Source: Burkholderiales bacterium (GTDB lineage Bacteria > Pseudomonadota > Gammaproteobacteria > Burkholderiales > Burkholderiaceae_C). From it: a DNA stretch of 64,000 nucleotides. Positions 1-9,200 of the stretch are shown here, piece after piece (the first letter of the stretch is position 1; each line of letters starts with the position of its first letter). The notes beneath the pieces were generated by a model that ran no database searches, was not told the origin of the DNA, and saw only the letters and a program-made list of their open reading frames with translations. Where the stretch lies: NCBI GenBank assembly GCA_021414305.1, contig JAIOOS010000006.1, positions 310,001 through 374,000 of the forward strand. The letters run 5' to 3'. A program made the translations under genes and the position numbers.

Positions 1-1
1 G

Positions 2-955
2 GTGTTCGCGGCAGCACTGAAGGCGCGCTACGGCTTCGAGATCAAGCACTTCAAGACGACCCAGGCCGGCGTCGGGAGCCTCGACGACGAGCCGCTCGGC
101 GATCTCGAGAAACACGACAAGGACCGCCCCGATCCGGAACTGCAGAAGATCTACGCGCTGATGAAGAAGATTCCGTCCAAGCGCATCAAGGGCAAGATCA
201 AGCAGATGGTCGACTTCGACACCGACGAGAGCCGCGGTCTCTACAACCCCAACAACAAGAAGATCTACCTGGCGGCCGACCGGCCGGGCAAGAAGGGCTT
301 TGGCGACCAGCAGGACTTCAGCGTCAGCGGCGAGGTGGTGCCGGTCGGGCAGAAGGTCGACCCGCGCTGCGAGCCCAAGGACACCCAGCCCGTGCCCGAA
401 TTCGACTGGGTGCTGCTGCACGAAGTGGCGCACGCCGAGGACGACGCGCTCAGCTTCATGGACAACCGCAGCAGCGGCAAGGACAAGCCGACCGGCGGCT
501 GGAACAAGGAAAGCCCCGGCAAGATCGCCGCCGTCGCCGCGACGCACTTCGGCTACGACGAGGAGTACATCTGCGACTGCCTCGAAGACAAGGCCAACAA
601 GCCGCCCAAGAAGGCACCCAAGCCGCCCGACAAGGTCGACAAGGACGAGTGGGAGCGCCGCCGCGTCGCCGCGTTCGACTGGACGCGGGGCATCCGCGCC
701 GCGGCCAGCCCGTGGTCGAGCGGCTCGGTGGCGGCGCAGATCGCGATCGGCAACCGGGTGTACCAGGAGTCCTATTCCCCCGACACCTGGTTCAGCTACG
801 ACCTGGCGGCGCGCTCGCAAGGTCTCACCGCCTACCAGTTCCGCGCGCCGTGGGAGTGGTTCGCCGAGCTGTACGCCGCGCACTTCAGCGGCAAGCTCAA
901 GCCCGAGCACCCGGCGATGGCATTCCTCAAGCAGTTCAAGCCGCCCGAGGCCTGA
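2..955 (+). CDS. Zincin-like (HExxH) protein, probably 5'-truncated by window edge
   Basis: The 317 visible residues form a soluble, charged protein without signal peptide or membrane segment. The sequence LLHEVAHAEDD near residue 140 carries the HExxH zinc-metallopeptidase signature, and PWEWFAELYAAHFS near the C-terminus could provide the third ligand (Glu), as in zincins that serve as toxin or effector domains. The reading frame is open to the first base and begins at a GTG, so the true start is probably upstream. It is followed 14 bases later by the CpXC gene, suggesting one operon. A second HExxH gene lies at 52297-53451 with a similar composition. Peptidase activity is inferred from the motif only; the substrate is unknown. 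Confidence 0.7.
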   Translation: MFAAALKARYGFEIKHFKTTQAGVGSLDDEPLGDLEKHDKDRPDPELQKIYALMKKIPSKRIKGKIKQMVDFDTDESRGLYNPNNKKIYLAADRPGKKGFGDQQDFSVSGEVVPVGQKVDPRCEPKDTQPVPEFDWVLLHEVAHAEDDALSFMDNRSSGKDKPTGGWNKESPGKIAAVAATHFGYDEEYICDCLEDKANKPPKKAPKPPDKVDKDEWERRRVAAFDWTRGIRAAASPWSSGSVAAQIAIGNRVYQESYSPDTWFSYDLAARSQGLTAYQFRAPWEWFAELYAAHFSGKLKPEHPAMAFLKQFKPPEA

Positions 956-969
956 GAAGGGAGCACGCG

Positions 970-1659
970 ATGTCGATCTTCAAGCCCGTTCGCCTGGCCT
1001 GCCCGAGCTGCGGCGCGGGCGTCGATTTCCAGGCGGTGAGCAGCGTCAACGCCGACCGGGCGCCGCACCTGCGCCAGCAGATCGTCGACGAGGCCTTCCA
1101 GCGCGAGGAATGCGCCGCGTGCGCAACGTCGTTCCGCCTGTCCCCCCAGTTCTCGCTCATCGACCACGGCCGCGACTCATGGATCGCCGTGCTGCCGGCG
1201 ACCGAGCGCGCCGAATGGCCCGAGCACGAGCAGGCGGCGGCGGCGACCTTCGAGCGCGCCTACGGCGCCGGCGCCTCGCCGCGCATTCGCAAGATCGGCA
1301 GCGCGATCCGCCGCCGCCTCGTGTTCGGCTGGGCGGCCCTGCGCGAGAAGCTGATCGCCCAGGACCTGCACCTCGACGACCTGACGCTCGAGCTCACCAA
1401 GATGGCGCTGCTGCGGAGTTCGGGCTCCGCGCCGATCGGCGCGAGCACCGAGCTGCGCCTGCTCGGCGGCGACGCCACCCGGCTCGCCTTCGGCTGGCTG
1501 CTCTCGAGCGACGAGTCGCTGGTGGAAGGCCTGGAGGTGGAGCGTGCCGCCTACGACGAGATCGCCGCCGATGCCGGCGGCGACTGGGCCGGGCTGCGTG
1601 CCGACTTCGATGGCGCGCTGTTCGTCGACATGGGCCGGCTGACGATCGCCACCGTCTGA
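970..1659 (+). CDS. CpXC-domain zinc-ribbon protein
   Basis: The 229-residue product starts with ACPSCGAGVDF and has a second CAAC pair near residues 48-51. This four-cysteine pattern in the first 55 residues matches the CpXC domain, a putative zinc ribbon of unknown function. The remaining 170 residues are soluble and mostly helical, and match no family I recognise. The ATG at 970 follows a purine-rich GAAGGGAG ribosome site, which decides the start against the longer open frame that begins at 649 inside the upstream gene. The 14-base gap to the HExxH protein implies co-transcription and perhaps a shared role. Confidence 0.8.
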   Translation: MSIFKPVRLACPSCGAGVDFQAVSSVNADRAPHLRQQIVDEAFQREECAACATSFRLSPQFSLIDHGRDSWIAVLPATERAEWPEHEQAAAATFERAYGAGASPRIRKIGSAIRRRLVFGWAALREKLIAQDLHLDDLTLELTKMALLRSSGSAPIGASTELRLLGGDATRLAFGWLLSSDESLVEGLEVERAAYDEIAADAGGDWAGLRADFDGALFVDMGRLTIATV

Positions 1660-1695
1660 AACCTCCCGGCCGCCGCTGGGCTAACCTGTGCGGCC

Positions 1696-2643
1696 ATGAT
1701 CGACACCGCCCCCATCACCCGTCCGGAAATCGAAGCCGCGCAGAAGCGCATCGCCGCCGACGTGCGCCGCACGCCGCTGCTGCGCCTGCGCGGCAGCCAG
1801 CTCGGCGTCGCCTGCGACGAGCTCTGGCTGAAGCTCGAGCACCTGCAGGTCGGCGGCAGCTTCAAGGCGCGCGGCATGTTCAACCGCATGCGCGCCAACC
1901 CCGTGCCCGCGGCCGGCGTGGTGATCGCCTCGGGCGGCAACGCCGGCATCGCGGTGGCGGTGGCGGCGCAGGCGCTGGGCGTGCGCGCCGAGGTCTTCGT
2001 ACCCGAGAGCTCAAGCGCGGCCAAGCGCGCCAAGCTCGCCGAGCTGGGCGCCGCGGTCACCGTCACCGGCACGAGCTACGCCGACGCGCTGGGCGCGAGC
2101 CTGGCACGCCAGCGGCAGACAGGCGCCCTCCTGATGCACGCCTACGACCAGCGCGAGGTGGTGGTCGGCGCCGGCACGCTCGCGGCGGAGGTGGAGGAGG
2201 AAGCCGGCGTGCCCGACCGGGTGCTGGTGAGCGTGGGCGGCGGCGGGCTGATCGCCGGCGTCGCATCGTGGTTCCAGGACCGCTGCTGGATCGACGCGCT
2301 CGAGCCGGAGCACGCGCCCACCTTGTACCGGGCGCGCAAGGCCGGCAAGCCGGTCGATGTGGAGGTGAGCGGCATCGCCGCCGATTCGCTGGGCGCGCGC
2401 CGCATCGGCGAGATCGCCTGGGCGGTGACGCAGGAAAGCGTCGACGGCCGCCACCTGCTCTCCGACGCAGCCATCCGCGCGGCGCAGCTCGACCTGTGGA
2501 CGAAGCTGCGCCTGGCGGTCGAGCCGGCGGCGGCGCTGCCGCTCGCCGCGCTGACCACTGGAACGGTCATGCCGCGCAAGGAAGAGAAGGTGCTGCTCGT
2601 CGTCTGCGGCGCCAATCTCGACCTTGCATCGCTGGCCGCTTAG
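1696..2643 (+). CDS. Threonine/serine dehydratase family PLP enzyme
   Basis: The 315-residue protein is a fold-type II PLP enzyme, predicted to deaminate L-threonine or L-serine to 2-oxobutyrate or pyruvate in the cytoplasm. GGSFKARGMFNRM near residue 57 contains the PLP lysine, SGGNAGIAVAVAA is the substrate loop, and SVGGGGLIAGV near residue 175 is the phosphate-binding glycine loop. There is no C-terminal ACT domain, so it resembles the short catabolic/YbgX-type dehydratases rather than IlvA. A racemase or threonine synthase-like activity cannot be excluded from sequence. It is followed 16 bases later by a YciH-like gene, probably in one transcript. Confidence 0.85.
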   Translation: MIDTAPITRPEIEAAQKRIAADVRRTPLLRLRGSQLGVACDELWLKLEHLQVGGSFKARGMFNRMRANPVPAAGVVIASGGNAGIAVAVAAQALGVRAEVFVPESSSAAKRAKLAELGAAVTVTGTSYADALGASLARQRQTGALLMHAYDQREVVVGAGTLAAEVEEEAGVPDRVLVSVGGGGLIAGVASWFQDRCWIDALEPEHAPTLYRARKAGKPVDVEVSGIAADSLGARRIGEIAWAVTQESVDGRHLLSDAAIRAAQLDLWTKLRLAVEPAAALPLAALTTGTVMPRKEEKVLLVVCGANLDLASLAA

Positions 2644-2659
2644 GCCGCTCCCCGCTCCG

Positions 2660-2929
2660 ATGGCCACGCGAGCGCCCGGCGGCGGCACCGATGGCATCGC
2701 CCGCATCCGCCGCGAGACCGGTGGTCGCGGCGGCAAGACGGTCACGGTGGTGTACGGCCTGACCCTCGACCCGCCTGCGCTGCTCGCTCTCGGCAAGCGC
2801 CTGAAAGCGGCGTGCGGCACCGGCGGCACGGTGCGTGAGGGCGGCCTCGAGCTGCAGGGCGATCACCGCGAGCGGGTGGTTGCACTGCTGGCCGCCGAAG
2901 GCATTCGCAGCAAGCTCGCGGGCGGCTGA
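2660..2929 (+). CDS. yciH: SUI1/YciH-family translation factor
   Basis: The 89-residue product has the compact SUI1/eIF1 fold signature: TGGRGGKTVTVVYGL in the N-terminal half, CGTGGTVREGGLELQGDH in the middle and a helical end with VVALLAAEGIRSKLAGG. YciH proteins bind the ribosome and influence start-codon fidelity in bacteria. The protein is about 20 residues shorter at the N-terminus than E. coli YciH but retains the complete core. ATG 2660 is chosen because the frame upstream overlaps the preceding dehydratase. It is probably co-transcribed with that gene. Confidence 0.88.
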   Translation: MATRAPGGGTDGIARIRRETGGRGGKTVTVVYGLTLDPPALLALGKRLKAACGTGGTVREGGLELQGDHRERVVALLAAEGIRSKLAGG

Positions 2930-3028
2930 CGGCGCGGCGACGCGGCACTTATGTCGGGCGCTTCATATCGCGCCGGGAGAGGGGGCGAACAACAATGCCT
3001 CGGCCTCCACGACCTCGCGAATCGACCC

Positions 3029-3868
3029 ATGCCACCGACCCGACGCGCCACCCTGCGCAGTGCGCTCCTCTCCTCCGTCTTCCTGGCCGCATCGCTGCTC
3101 GGCCTCGGCGCTTCGGCGCAGGACAAGTTCATCGTCATGGCCTCGACCACCTCGACCGAGCAGTCGGGCCTGTTCGCCCACCTGCTGCCGGCGTTCAAGC
3201 AGGCCTCGGGCATCGACATCCGCGTGGTCGCGCTCGGCACCGGCCAGGCGCTCGACACCGCCCGCCGCGGTGACGCCGACGTGGTGTTCGTGCACGACCA
3301 GGCGGCGGAGGAGAAGTTCGTCGCCGAGGGCTTCGGCCTGAAGCGCCTGCCCGTGATGTACAACGATTTCGTCGTCATCGGCCCCAGGTCCGACCCGGCC
3401 GGAATTCGCGGCAACGACGCGGTCGCGGCGCTGAAGAAGCTGGGCGCGAGCGGCGCCTCCTTCATCTCGCGCGGCGACAAGAGCGGCACCCATGCGGCGG
3501 AGCTGCGCTACTGGAAGGAGGCCGGCGTCGACCTCGCCGGCGCGAAGCCGGCCGGCTACAAGGAATGCGGCTGCGGCATGGGGCCCGCGCTGAACATCGC
3601 CTCCTCGTCGGGAGCGTACGTGCTCGCCGATCGCGGCACCTGGCTCAACTTCAGGAACCGCGGCGACCTGGCCATCCTGGTCGAGGGCGACAAGCGGCTC
3701 TTCAACCAGTACGGCGTCATGGTCGTCAACCCGGCGAAGCATCCGCATGTGAAGAAGGACCTGGCCCAGGCCTTCGCCGACTGGGTGGTCTCGCCCGCGG
3801 GCCAGGCCTCGATCGCCGCCTACAAGATCGGCGGCGAGCAGCTGTTCTTCCCCAACGCCGGCGGATGA
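3029..3868 (+). CDS. tupA: Tungstate/molybdate ABC transporter substrate-binding protein (TupA-like)
   Basis: The 279-residue protein has an N-terminal signal (RRATLRSALLSSVFLAASL, cleaved after GASAQ) and a type II periplasmic-binding fold. MASTTSTEQSGLF at the mature start, LGTGQALDTARRGDADVVFVHD, and RGDKSGTHAAEL are hallmarks of TupA/WtpA-like oxyanion binders. ATG 3029 is preferred over the upstream in-frame ATG 2951 because it places the signal peptide at the N-terminus. The usual TupB permease and TupC ATPase genes are absent here: the next gene is a convergent ModE-like regulator. It may use a transporter encoded elsewhere or be a remnant of a lost operon. Confidence 0.88.
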   Translation: MPPTRRATLRSALLSSVFLAASLLGLGASAQDKFIVMASTTSTEQSGLFAHLLPAFKQASGIDIRVVALGTGQALDTARRGDADVVFVHDQAAEEKFVAEGFGLKRLPVMYNDFVVIGPRSDPAGIRGNDAVAALKKLGASGASFISRGDKSGTHAAELRYWKEAGVDLAGAKPAGYKECGCGMGPALNIASSSGAYVLADRGTWLNFRNRGDLAILVEGDKRLFNQYGVMVVNPAKHPHVKKDLAQAFADWVVSPAGQASIAAYKIGGEQLFFPNAGG

Positions 3869-3872
3869 GCCT

Positions 3873-3891
3873 GGACGCGCCGAGGCGCGCC
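3873..3891. terminator. Possible bidirectional terminator hairpin
   Basis: GGACGCGCC pairs with GGCGCGCC across a tight turn, with one bulged A, in the 30-base convergent gap between the TupA-like gene and the regulator. There is no T tract, so this is a structural guess. Confidence 0.3.
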
Positions 3892-3898
3892 GGTTCCT

Positions 3899-5026
3899 TC
3901 AGCGCTTCTTCGGGCGGGCGAAGCGCCACCAGGGCAAGGCCTGCGTCAACGACAGGACCTCGCCCGGCCGATGGCTGCCGTAGCCCGGCAGAGCCTCGAG
4001 CGCGGCAGCCCAGGCCGGCGAGGCGAGCGCGGCGCGCAGCGCGGCGATCAGCGGCGACTCGAGCACCGGCTTCAGGCAGACGAGGTAGTAGTCCTCCTCC
4101 ACCAGCGGCGCGAACTGCAGCCCATGGGCGCGCGCGGCCGCCTCGATGCCGAGGCCCACGTCGGCGGCGCCCGACGCCACCGCCGTCGCCACCGCCAGGT
4201 GCGTGTACTCGACGCGGGTCGCGTAGCCGTCGATGCGCGTCGGGTCGAGCTGCGCCTGCGCGATCAGGTGGTCGAGCAGCAGCCGCGTGCCGGAGCCGGG
4301 CTGGCGGTTGACGAAGCGCAGCGCGGCTCCGCCGCCCGGCGGCGATACGGCCAGGTCGGCGAGCGCGGGCGGGGCGGTGTCGGGCCGATGCATGAGACCC
4401 TGGCGCCGCCAATGGCTGCCGATCAGCTTGTGCGTGCCCGGCTTGAGCAGCGGCCGCAGCGCGCGGCTGAACACCGGCGCCGCCCGCGCGAGCCGCGGCA
4501 CGTGGAAGCCGGCGACGCGGCAGCGGCCGTCGAGCAGGCTGCGCAGCGCCTCCTCGCTGCCGGTGAAGCGCAGGTCCAGGCGCAGGCCGTGCCCGGCCTC
4601 GGCCAGGGTCTGCAGCATCGGCAGCGCGAGGTCGTGGCTGGCGGCGAGCTCGAGCACCTCGTGCGTGGCGTCGTCGGCGAGCGCGAACACGCGCTGCAGC
4701 TCGCGGCGCAGCGCCTCGACGTGCGGCGTCATCCGCACCCGCGCCTGGCGCTCGGCCCAGAGCAGCCGTTCGGCGAAAGGCGTGAGGCGCGCGCGCTTGC
4801 CTTGCGTCCACAGCACCAGCGGGTTGCCGAGCACCTCCTCCCAGTGCTTGAGCGAGCCCCAGACATGGCGATACGACTGGCCCGAAGCGCGCGCGGCGTG
4901 GCTGATCGACCCGTGCTCGCGCAGCGCCGAGAGCAGGTCGAACAGGGGGTTCTCGATCTCGGCGCCGGCCTGGCCGTGCGCCTCGAAGGTGTAGCCCAGA
5001 TGGATGCCGCGCGGTGTGGTGCTCAT
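3899..5026 (-). CDS. ModE/LysR-type HTH regulator with periplasmic-binding-like sensor domain
   Basis: The 375-residue protein has an N-terminal winged helix (LFDLLSALREHGSISHAARA, then SYRHVWGSLKHWEEVLGNPLV) typical of ModE and LysR, followed by a substrate-binding-like domain of the PBP_like type containing RFVNRQPGSGTRLLLDHLI and AVASGAADVGLGIEAAA. This architecture is found in regulators of molybdate/tungstate transport and molybdopterin enzymes. The start is the ATG at 5026 (MSTTPRGIHLGY); longer in-frame extension runs into the divergent gene only 11 bases away. It converges on the TupA-like gene, supporting a role in sensing oxyanion or cofactor supply. Confidence 0.85.
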   Translation of the reverse strand: MSTTPRGIHLGYTFEAHGQAGAEIENPLFDLLSALREHGSISHAARASGQSYRHVWGSLKHWEEVLGNPLVLWTQGKRARLTPFAERLLWAERQARVRMTPHVEALRRELQRVFALADDATHEVLELAASHDLALPMLQTLAEAGHGLRLDLRFTGSEEALRSLLDGRCRVAGFHVPRLARAAPVFSRALRPLLKPGTHKLIGSHWRRQGLMHRPDTAPPALADLAVSPPGGGAALRFVNRQPGSGTRLLLDHLIAQAQLDPTRIDGYATRVEYTHLAVATAVASGAADVGLGIEAAARAHGLQFAPLVEEDYYLVCLKPVLESPLIAALRAALASPAWAAALEALPGYGSHRPGEVLSLTQALPWWRFARPKKR

Positions 5027-5037
5027 GGGGAGGGGAG

Positions 5038-5351
5038 ATGCTAAGAGCGATTGCCTGCGCGGCGCTGGCCTGCGCCCTGCCGCTGGCGGCGGCGGCCTGA
5101 GCTCGGGCGCGAGCGCGGCGAGCGAGCGCAGCACCGTCTACACCGGCGTGCTGCTGCGCGACGTGCTGGCCCGCGCCGGCTTCGGCGCCGCCACCGACCG
5201 CGGCGCGCGCACCGGCGTCGTCGAGGCGGTGGCGACCGACGGCTACCGCGCCGTCTTCAGCTGGGGCGAGCTGTTCAACGCGAGCGCCGGCGAGCCCGGG
5301 CCGCGGCACGTGCGCAACCTCTGCGCGCTGCGGGTCAGGGTGTCGCCCTGA
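5038..5351 (+). pseudogene. Degenerate sulfite-oxidase-like molybdopterin-binding domain protein
   Basis: ATG 5038 opens a good signal peptide (MLRAIACAALACALPLAAAA) that stops at once at 5098-5100. The rest of a family member continues in another frame: STVYTGVLLRDVLARAGF, VVEAVATDGYRAVFSWGELFN, then GPRHVRNLCALRVRV. Intact relatives, about 160 residues, have a beta-rich segment between signal and YTGVLL and another between the WGELFN and PGPRHVR motifs; both are missing. At least one frameshift and two internal deletions are therefore inferred. It is divergent from the ModE-like regulator and next to TupA, so it was probably a molybdenum-linked periplasmic protein. A single sequencing error would not explain both deletions. 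Confidence 0.7.
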
Positions 5352-5393
5352 GCCCGTACTCCACCATCGCGCCGACCCGCGGGTCCCTGCGGC

Positions 5394-6194
5394 TCACAGA
5401 TAGGTCCACGCCATTTTCGTCGCCAGCACGTAGAGCAGGCCGGCGAAGATGCGGCGCAGCGTCGCCACCGGCATGCGGTGCGCGGCGCGCGCGCCCCAGG
5501 GCGCGGTGAGCATGCTGCCGGCGACGATGCCCAGCAGCGCCGGCCCGTGCACGAAGCCGAGGGCCAGCGGCGGCAGCTCAGCGACCTGCCAGCCGCTGAA
5601 CACGTAGCCGATCGTGCCCACCACCGCCACCGGCACGCCGATCGCGGCGCCGGTGCCGATCGCCGTGGTCATGGCCACGCCGCAGAAGAGCATGAACGGC
5701 ACGGTCATGAACGCACCGCCGGCCGAGACCAGCCCGCAGACCACGCCGATCGCCAGGCCGATCGCCACCAGCGCCGGCGTGCCCGGCAGGGTGCGCGCGG
5801 CGGGCGGCTTCTTGCCGAGCAGGATCTGGGTCGCGCCGGCATAGACGATCACCGCGAAGCTCAGCGCCAGCGCCCGCTGCGGCACCCAGCCGGAGAGGGC
5901 CGTCGAGAGCAGCGTGCCCGCCACCATCGCCGGCCCGAGCCGGCGCACCAGCGACCAGTCGACGCCGCCCAGGCGATGGTGCATGCGCACGCTCGCGCTC
6001 GAGGTGAACATGATCGAGGCCATGCCGGTGCCGAGGGCGAGGTGCACCGTGTGGTCGGGGGCGAAATGCTGGGCCGAGAACATGGCCGCGAGCACCGGCA
6101 CCAGCGTCATGCCGCCGCCAATGCCCAGCAGCCCGGCGAGGAAACCGACGAAGGCGCCGGTGACGAAGTAGGCGAGCATCCAGGCCGCGATCAT
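5394..6194 (-). CDS. TauE/SafE-family sulfite/organosulfur exporter
   Basis: The 266-residue product is hydrophobic, with seven to eight predicted membrane helices. It has the family signatures GFLAGLLGIGGGMTLVPVL near the N-terminus and VCGLVSAGGAFMTVPFML at the start of the second half, the pseudo-repeat typical of TauE/SafE (DUF81) permeases. These export sulfite, sulfoacetate or related anions. The ATG at 6194 is used; a GTG at 6200 in the same frame is an alternative and no strong ribosome site separates them. It lies beside the broken sulfite-oxidase-like gene, which makes a sulfite link tempting but unproven. Confidence 0.88.
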   Translation of the reverse strand: MIAAWMLAYFVTGAFVGFLAGLLGIGGGMTLVPVLAAMFSAQHFAPDHTVHLALGTGMASIMFTSSASVRMHHRLGGVDWSLVRRLGPAMVAGTLLSTALSGWVPQRALALSFAVIVYAGATQILLGKKPPAARTLPGTPALVAIGLAIGVVCGLVSAGGAFMTVPFMLFCGVAMTTAIGTGAAIGVPVAVVGTIGYVFSGWQVAELPPLALGFVHGPALLGIVAGSMLTAPWGARAAHRMPVATLRRIFAGLLYVLATKMAWTYL

Positions 6195-6236
6195 CGGCAC
6201 GAGTATCGCCGCGGACGCTTGCTATCCTTTTCGCTC

Positions 6237-9200
6237 ATGGCCCCCGAGCAGCAGCAACTCGAAGCCGGCATCGCCGCCCTCGAAGGACAACGCGCTGCGC
6301 TGGGCGACGCGGTCGTCGACGCGGCCCTCGCCGGCCTGAAGGCGCGGCTCGCGGCGCTGCAGGCGCCCGAGTCGGCGCAGAGCCTGAAGCAGGTCAGCAT
6401 CCTCTTCCTCGACGTGGTCGGCTCCACCGCGCTCGGCCAGCACCTCGACCCCGAGGAGATCGCGGCGGTGATGGAAGGCGTGCTCGCGCGCGGCACGGCG
6501 ATCGTCGAGGCGCATCGCGGCAAGGTCCTGCAATACGCCGGCGACAACCTGCTCGCCGCGTTCGGCGCCGAGCGCGCCTTCGAAGACGACGCCGAGCGCG
6601 CGGTGCGCTGCGGCCTCGCGCTGCTCGAGCTCGGCAAGGCGCTCGGCGAGGAAGTGCACGCCGCCCACGGCCATGCCGGCGTCGACGTCCGCGTGGGCAT
6701 CCACACCGGCGGCGTGCTGCTCGGCGGCGGGGTCGACGAGGACGGCAGCATCCGCGGCCAGGCGGTGAACATCGCCGCCCGCATGGAGCAGAGCGCGCCG
6801 GCGGGCGCGCTGCGCATCAGCCAGGACACCTACCGGTCGCTGCGCGGCGGCGTGTTCGAGGTCGCGCCGCAGGAGCCGCTGCCAGTCAAGGGCGTCGAGA
6901 CGCCGGTGCGCAGCTACCTCGTGCTGGGCGCGCGGCCAGGCGACTTCAAGGCCGCCGCCCGCGGCATCGAGGGCGTCGAGACGCGAATGATCGGCCGCGA
7001 CGCCGAGCTGCGCGCGCTGCAGGACGCGTTCGAGGCCCTGACGCGGCCCGGCGCCAGCTTGCAGTGTGTCGTGGTCGTCGGCGAGGCGGGAGTGGGCAAG
7101 AGCCGGTTGCTGCATGAGTTCGCGAACTGGCTCGAGGCCCGCACCGATCGGCGCAACCTCTTCCAGGCCCGGGCGACGCCGCGGATGCAAGGCCAGCCGT
7201 ATGGCCTGCTGCACGACCTGTTCGCGCGCCGCCTGCAGATCCTCGACAGCGACGGCATGGCGGTCGCACAGCGCAAGTTCGAGCAGGGCCTGATGCCGCT
7301 GCTGCTCGGCGACGAGGGTGAAGCCGAAGCCGAGGCGCACATCCACCTGCTGGGCCAGCTCATCGGCCTCGACTACGGCGAGAGCCGGCATGTGCGCGGC
7401 ATCCGCGACGAGGCGCGCGAGATCCGCAGCCGCGCTTTCCACGCCGCGGTGCTGGCGCTGCGCCGCATCCATGCCCTGGCCGGCCGCCCCGTCGTCTTCC
7501 AGCTCGACGACCTGCACTGGGCCGACGACGGCTCGCTCGACTTCATCGACCACGTGGCGCAGGTGGATCGCGACGTGCCGATCCTGCTGCTCGCGCTCAC
7601 CCGGCCGACGCTCTTCGAACGGCGGGCCGAGCCGCTGCGCATGGCCGGCGGCACGGCGCGCCGCCGCATCGACCTGCATCCGCTCGACCCGACCGACAGC
7701 CGGCGGCTCGCCGGCGAGCTGCTGCAGCGCCTGCCCCAGGTGCCCGACGACCTGCAGGCGCTCCTCACCGGCCGCGCCGACGGCAACCCGTTCTACATGG
7801 AAGAGCTGGTCAAGATGCTGGTCGACCAGGGTGCCATCGCCACCTCGCCGGAACGCTGGTCGCTCGACGCCAACCGCCTGCAGGCGATCGCCGTGCCGCC
7901 GACGCTCACCGGCGTGCTGCAGGCCCGGCTCGACAGCCTGCCGGCGGGCGAGCGGCGTGGCCTGCAACTGGCGAGCGTGGTCGGCCTGAGCTTCTGGGAC
8001 GCGGCGCTCGCGCATGTCGACCGCGCGGCGCCGGCGCAGCTTCCGGCGCTCGAAGGACGCGAGCTGGTGCATGCCAAGGAGGCGCGGGGCGCGGCGGCAG
8101 AAGGCCTGCGCGAGTACGCCTTCCATCACCAGATCCTGCACCAGGTGACCTACGACACCGTGCTCAAGCGGGTGAAGCGCGAGGCGCATGCCCGCACGGC
8201 CGACTGGCTGGCGCATCACGCGGGCGCCGTGAGCCGCAGCCTGCTGGGTGCGGCGGCAGCACACTACGAGCAGGCGGGCGACTCGGCCCAGGCCGCCGAG
8301 TACTACGCCCGTGCGGCCGAGCACATGGCCGGCATGTATGTCCACGACGCGGCCCTCGATCACACGGCGCGCGCCCTGCGCTTGCTGGGCGACGACGACG
8401 TCGAGCTGCGCTGGCGCCTTCTGGCCAACCGCGAGCGCGTGCTCGACCTGCTCGGGCGGCGCGAGGCCCAGCTTGCCGACATCGCCGCGCTCGAGGCGCT
8501 GGCGGAGGCGATGCCGCCCGGCTTCGAGGGCGACACGCGGCGCGCCGAGGTCGCGTGGCGCCGCGCCGACCACGCGCACCGCATCGGTGACTGGGAAACG
8601 CAGGAGCGCGAAGCCCGGCGCACGCAAGCGCTCGCCGAGCGCGCGGGCGACGTGACGCTGGCGCTGCGCGCGATCCATCGCCTGGCGCCCGCGCTGGCGT
8701 TCCGCGGCGACCCTGCGACCGGCCGGGCCTTGGGCGAGGCCGCACTCGCGCGGGCGCAGGCCCTGGGCCTCACCCGGGAACAGTCGCGCCTCACCAATGT
8801 CCTGACGGTCTGCACCGACATGCTCGGGGACCGGGTGGCCAGCCTGAAGTACAGCCTCCTCGACCTCGAGCTGGGCCGCGCGGGCGGATACCGGATCTAC
8901 GAAGCGGTGGGGCTGAGCAACGTCGGCATGTCGTATCTCGGCTTCGGCGCGTTCGAGGCGGCGCGCCGGCATCTGCACGAAGGCCTGCGCCTGAACCAGT
9001 CGCTGGGCAATCGGCAGATCGAGGGCAACTGCTTCTCCATCCTCTCCGAGCTCGAGTGGCGCGAGGGGAACCGCGCGCTTGCCCTGAGCCACGCGCAGGC
9101 GGCGCACGCCATCAGCGTCGAGGTGGGCTCGCGGCTGCACCAGGCCGACTCTCTCTGGTCGCTGGGCAACGCCGAGCTCGCGCTCGACCGGTGGCAGGCC

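Noticed and set aside
6400-7000. Pyrimidine cyclase (Pycsar) assignment for the cyclase proteins
   Set aside because: Pycsar cyclases are short and paired with an effector gene. These are large ATPase-TPR proteins without such a partner; the altered residues alone are insufficient.
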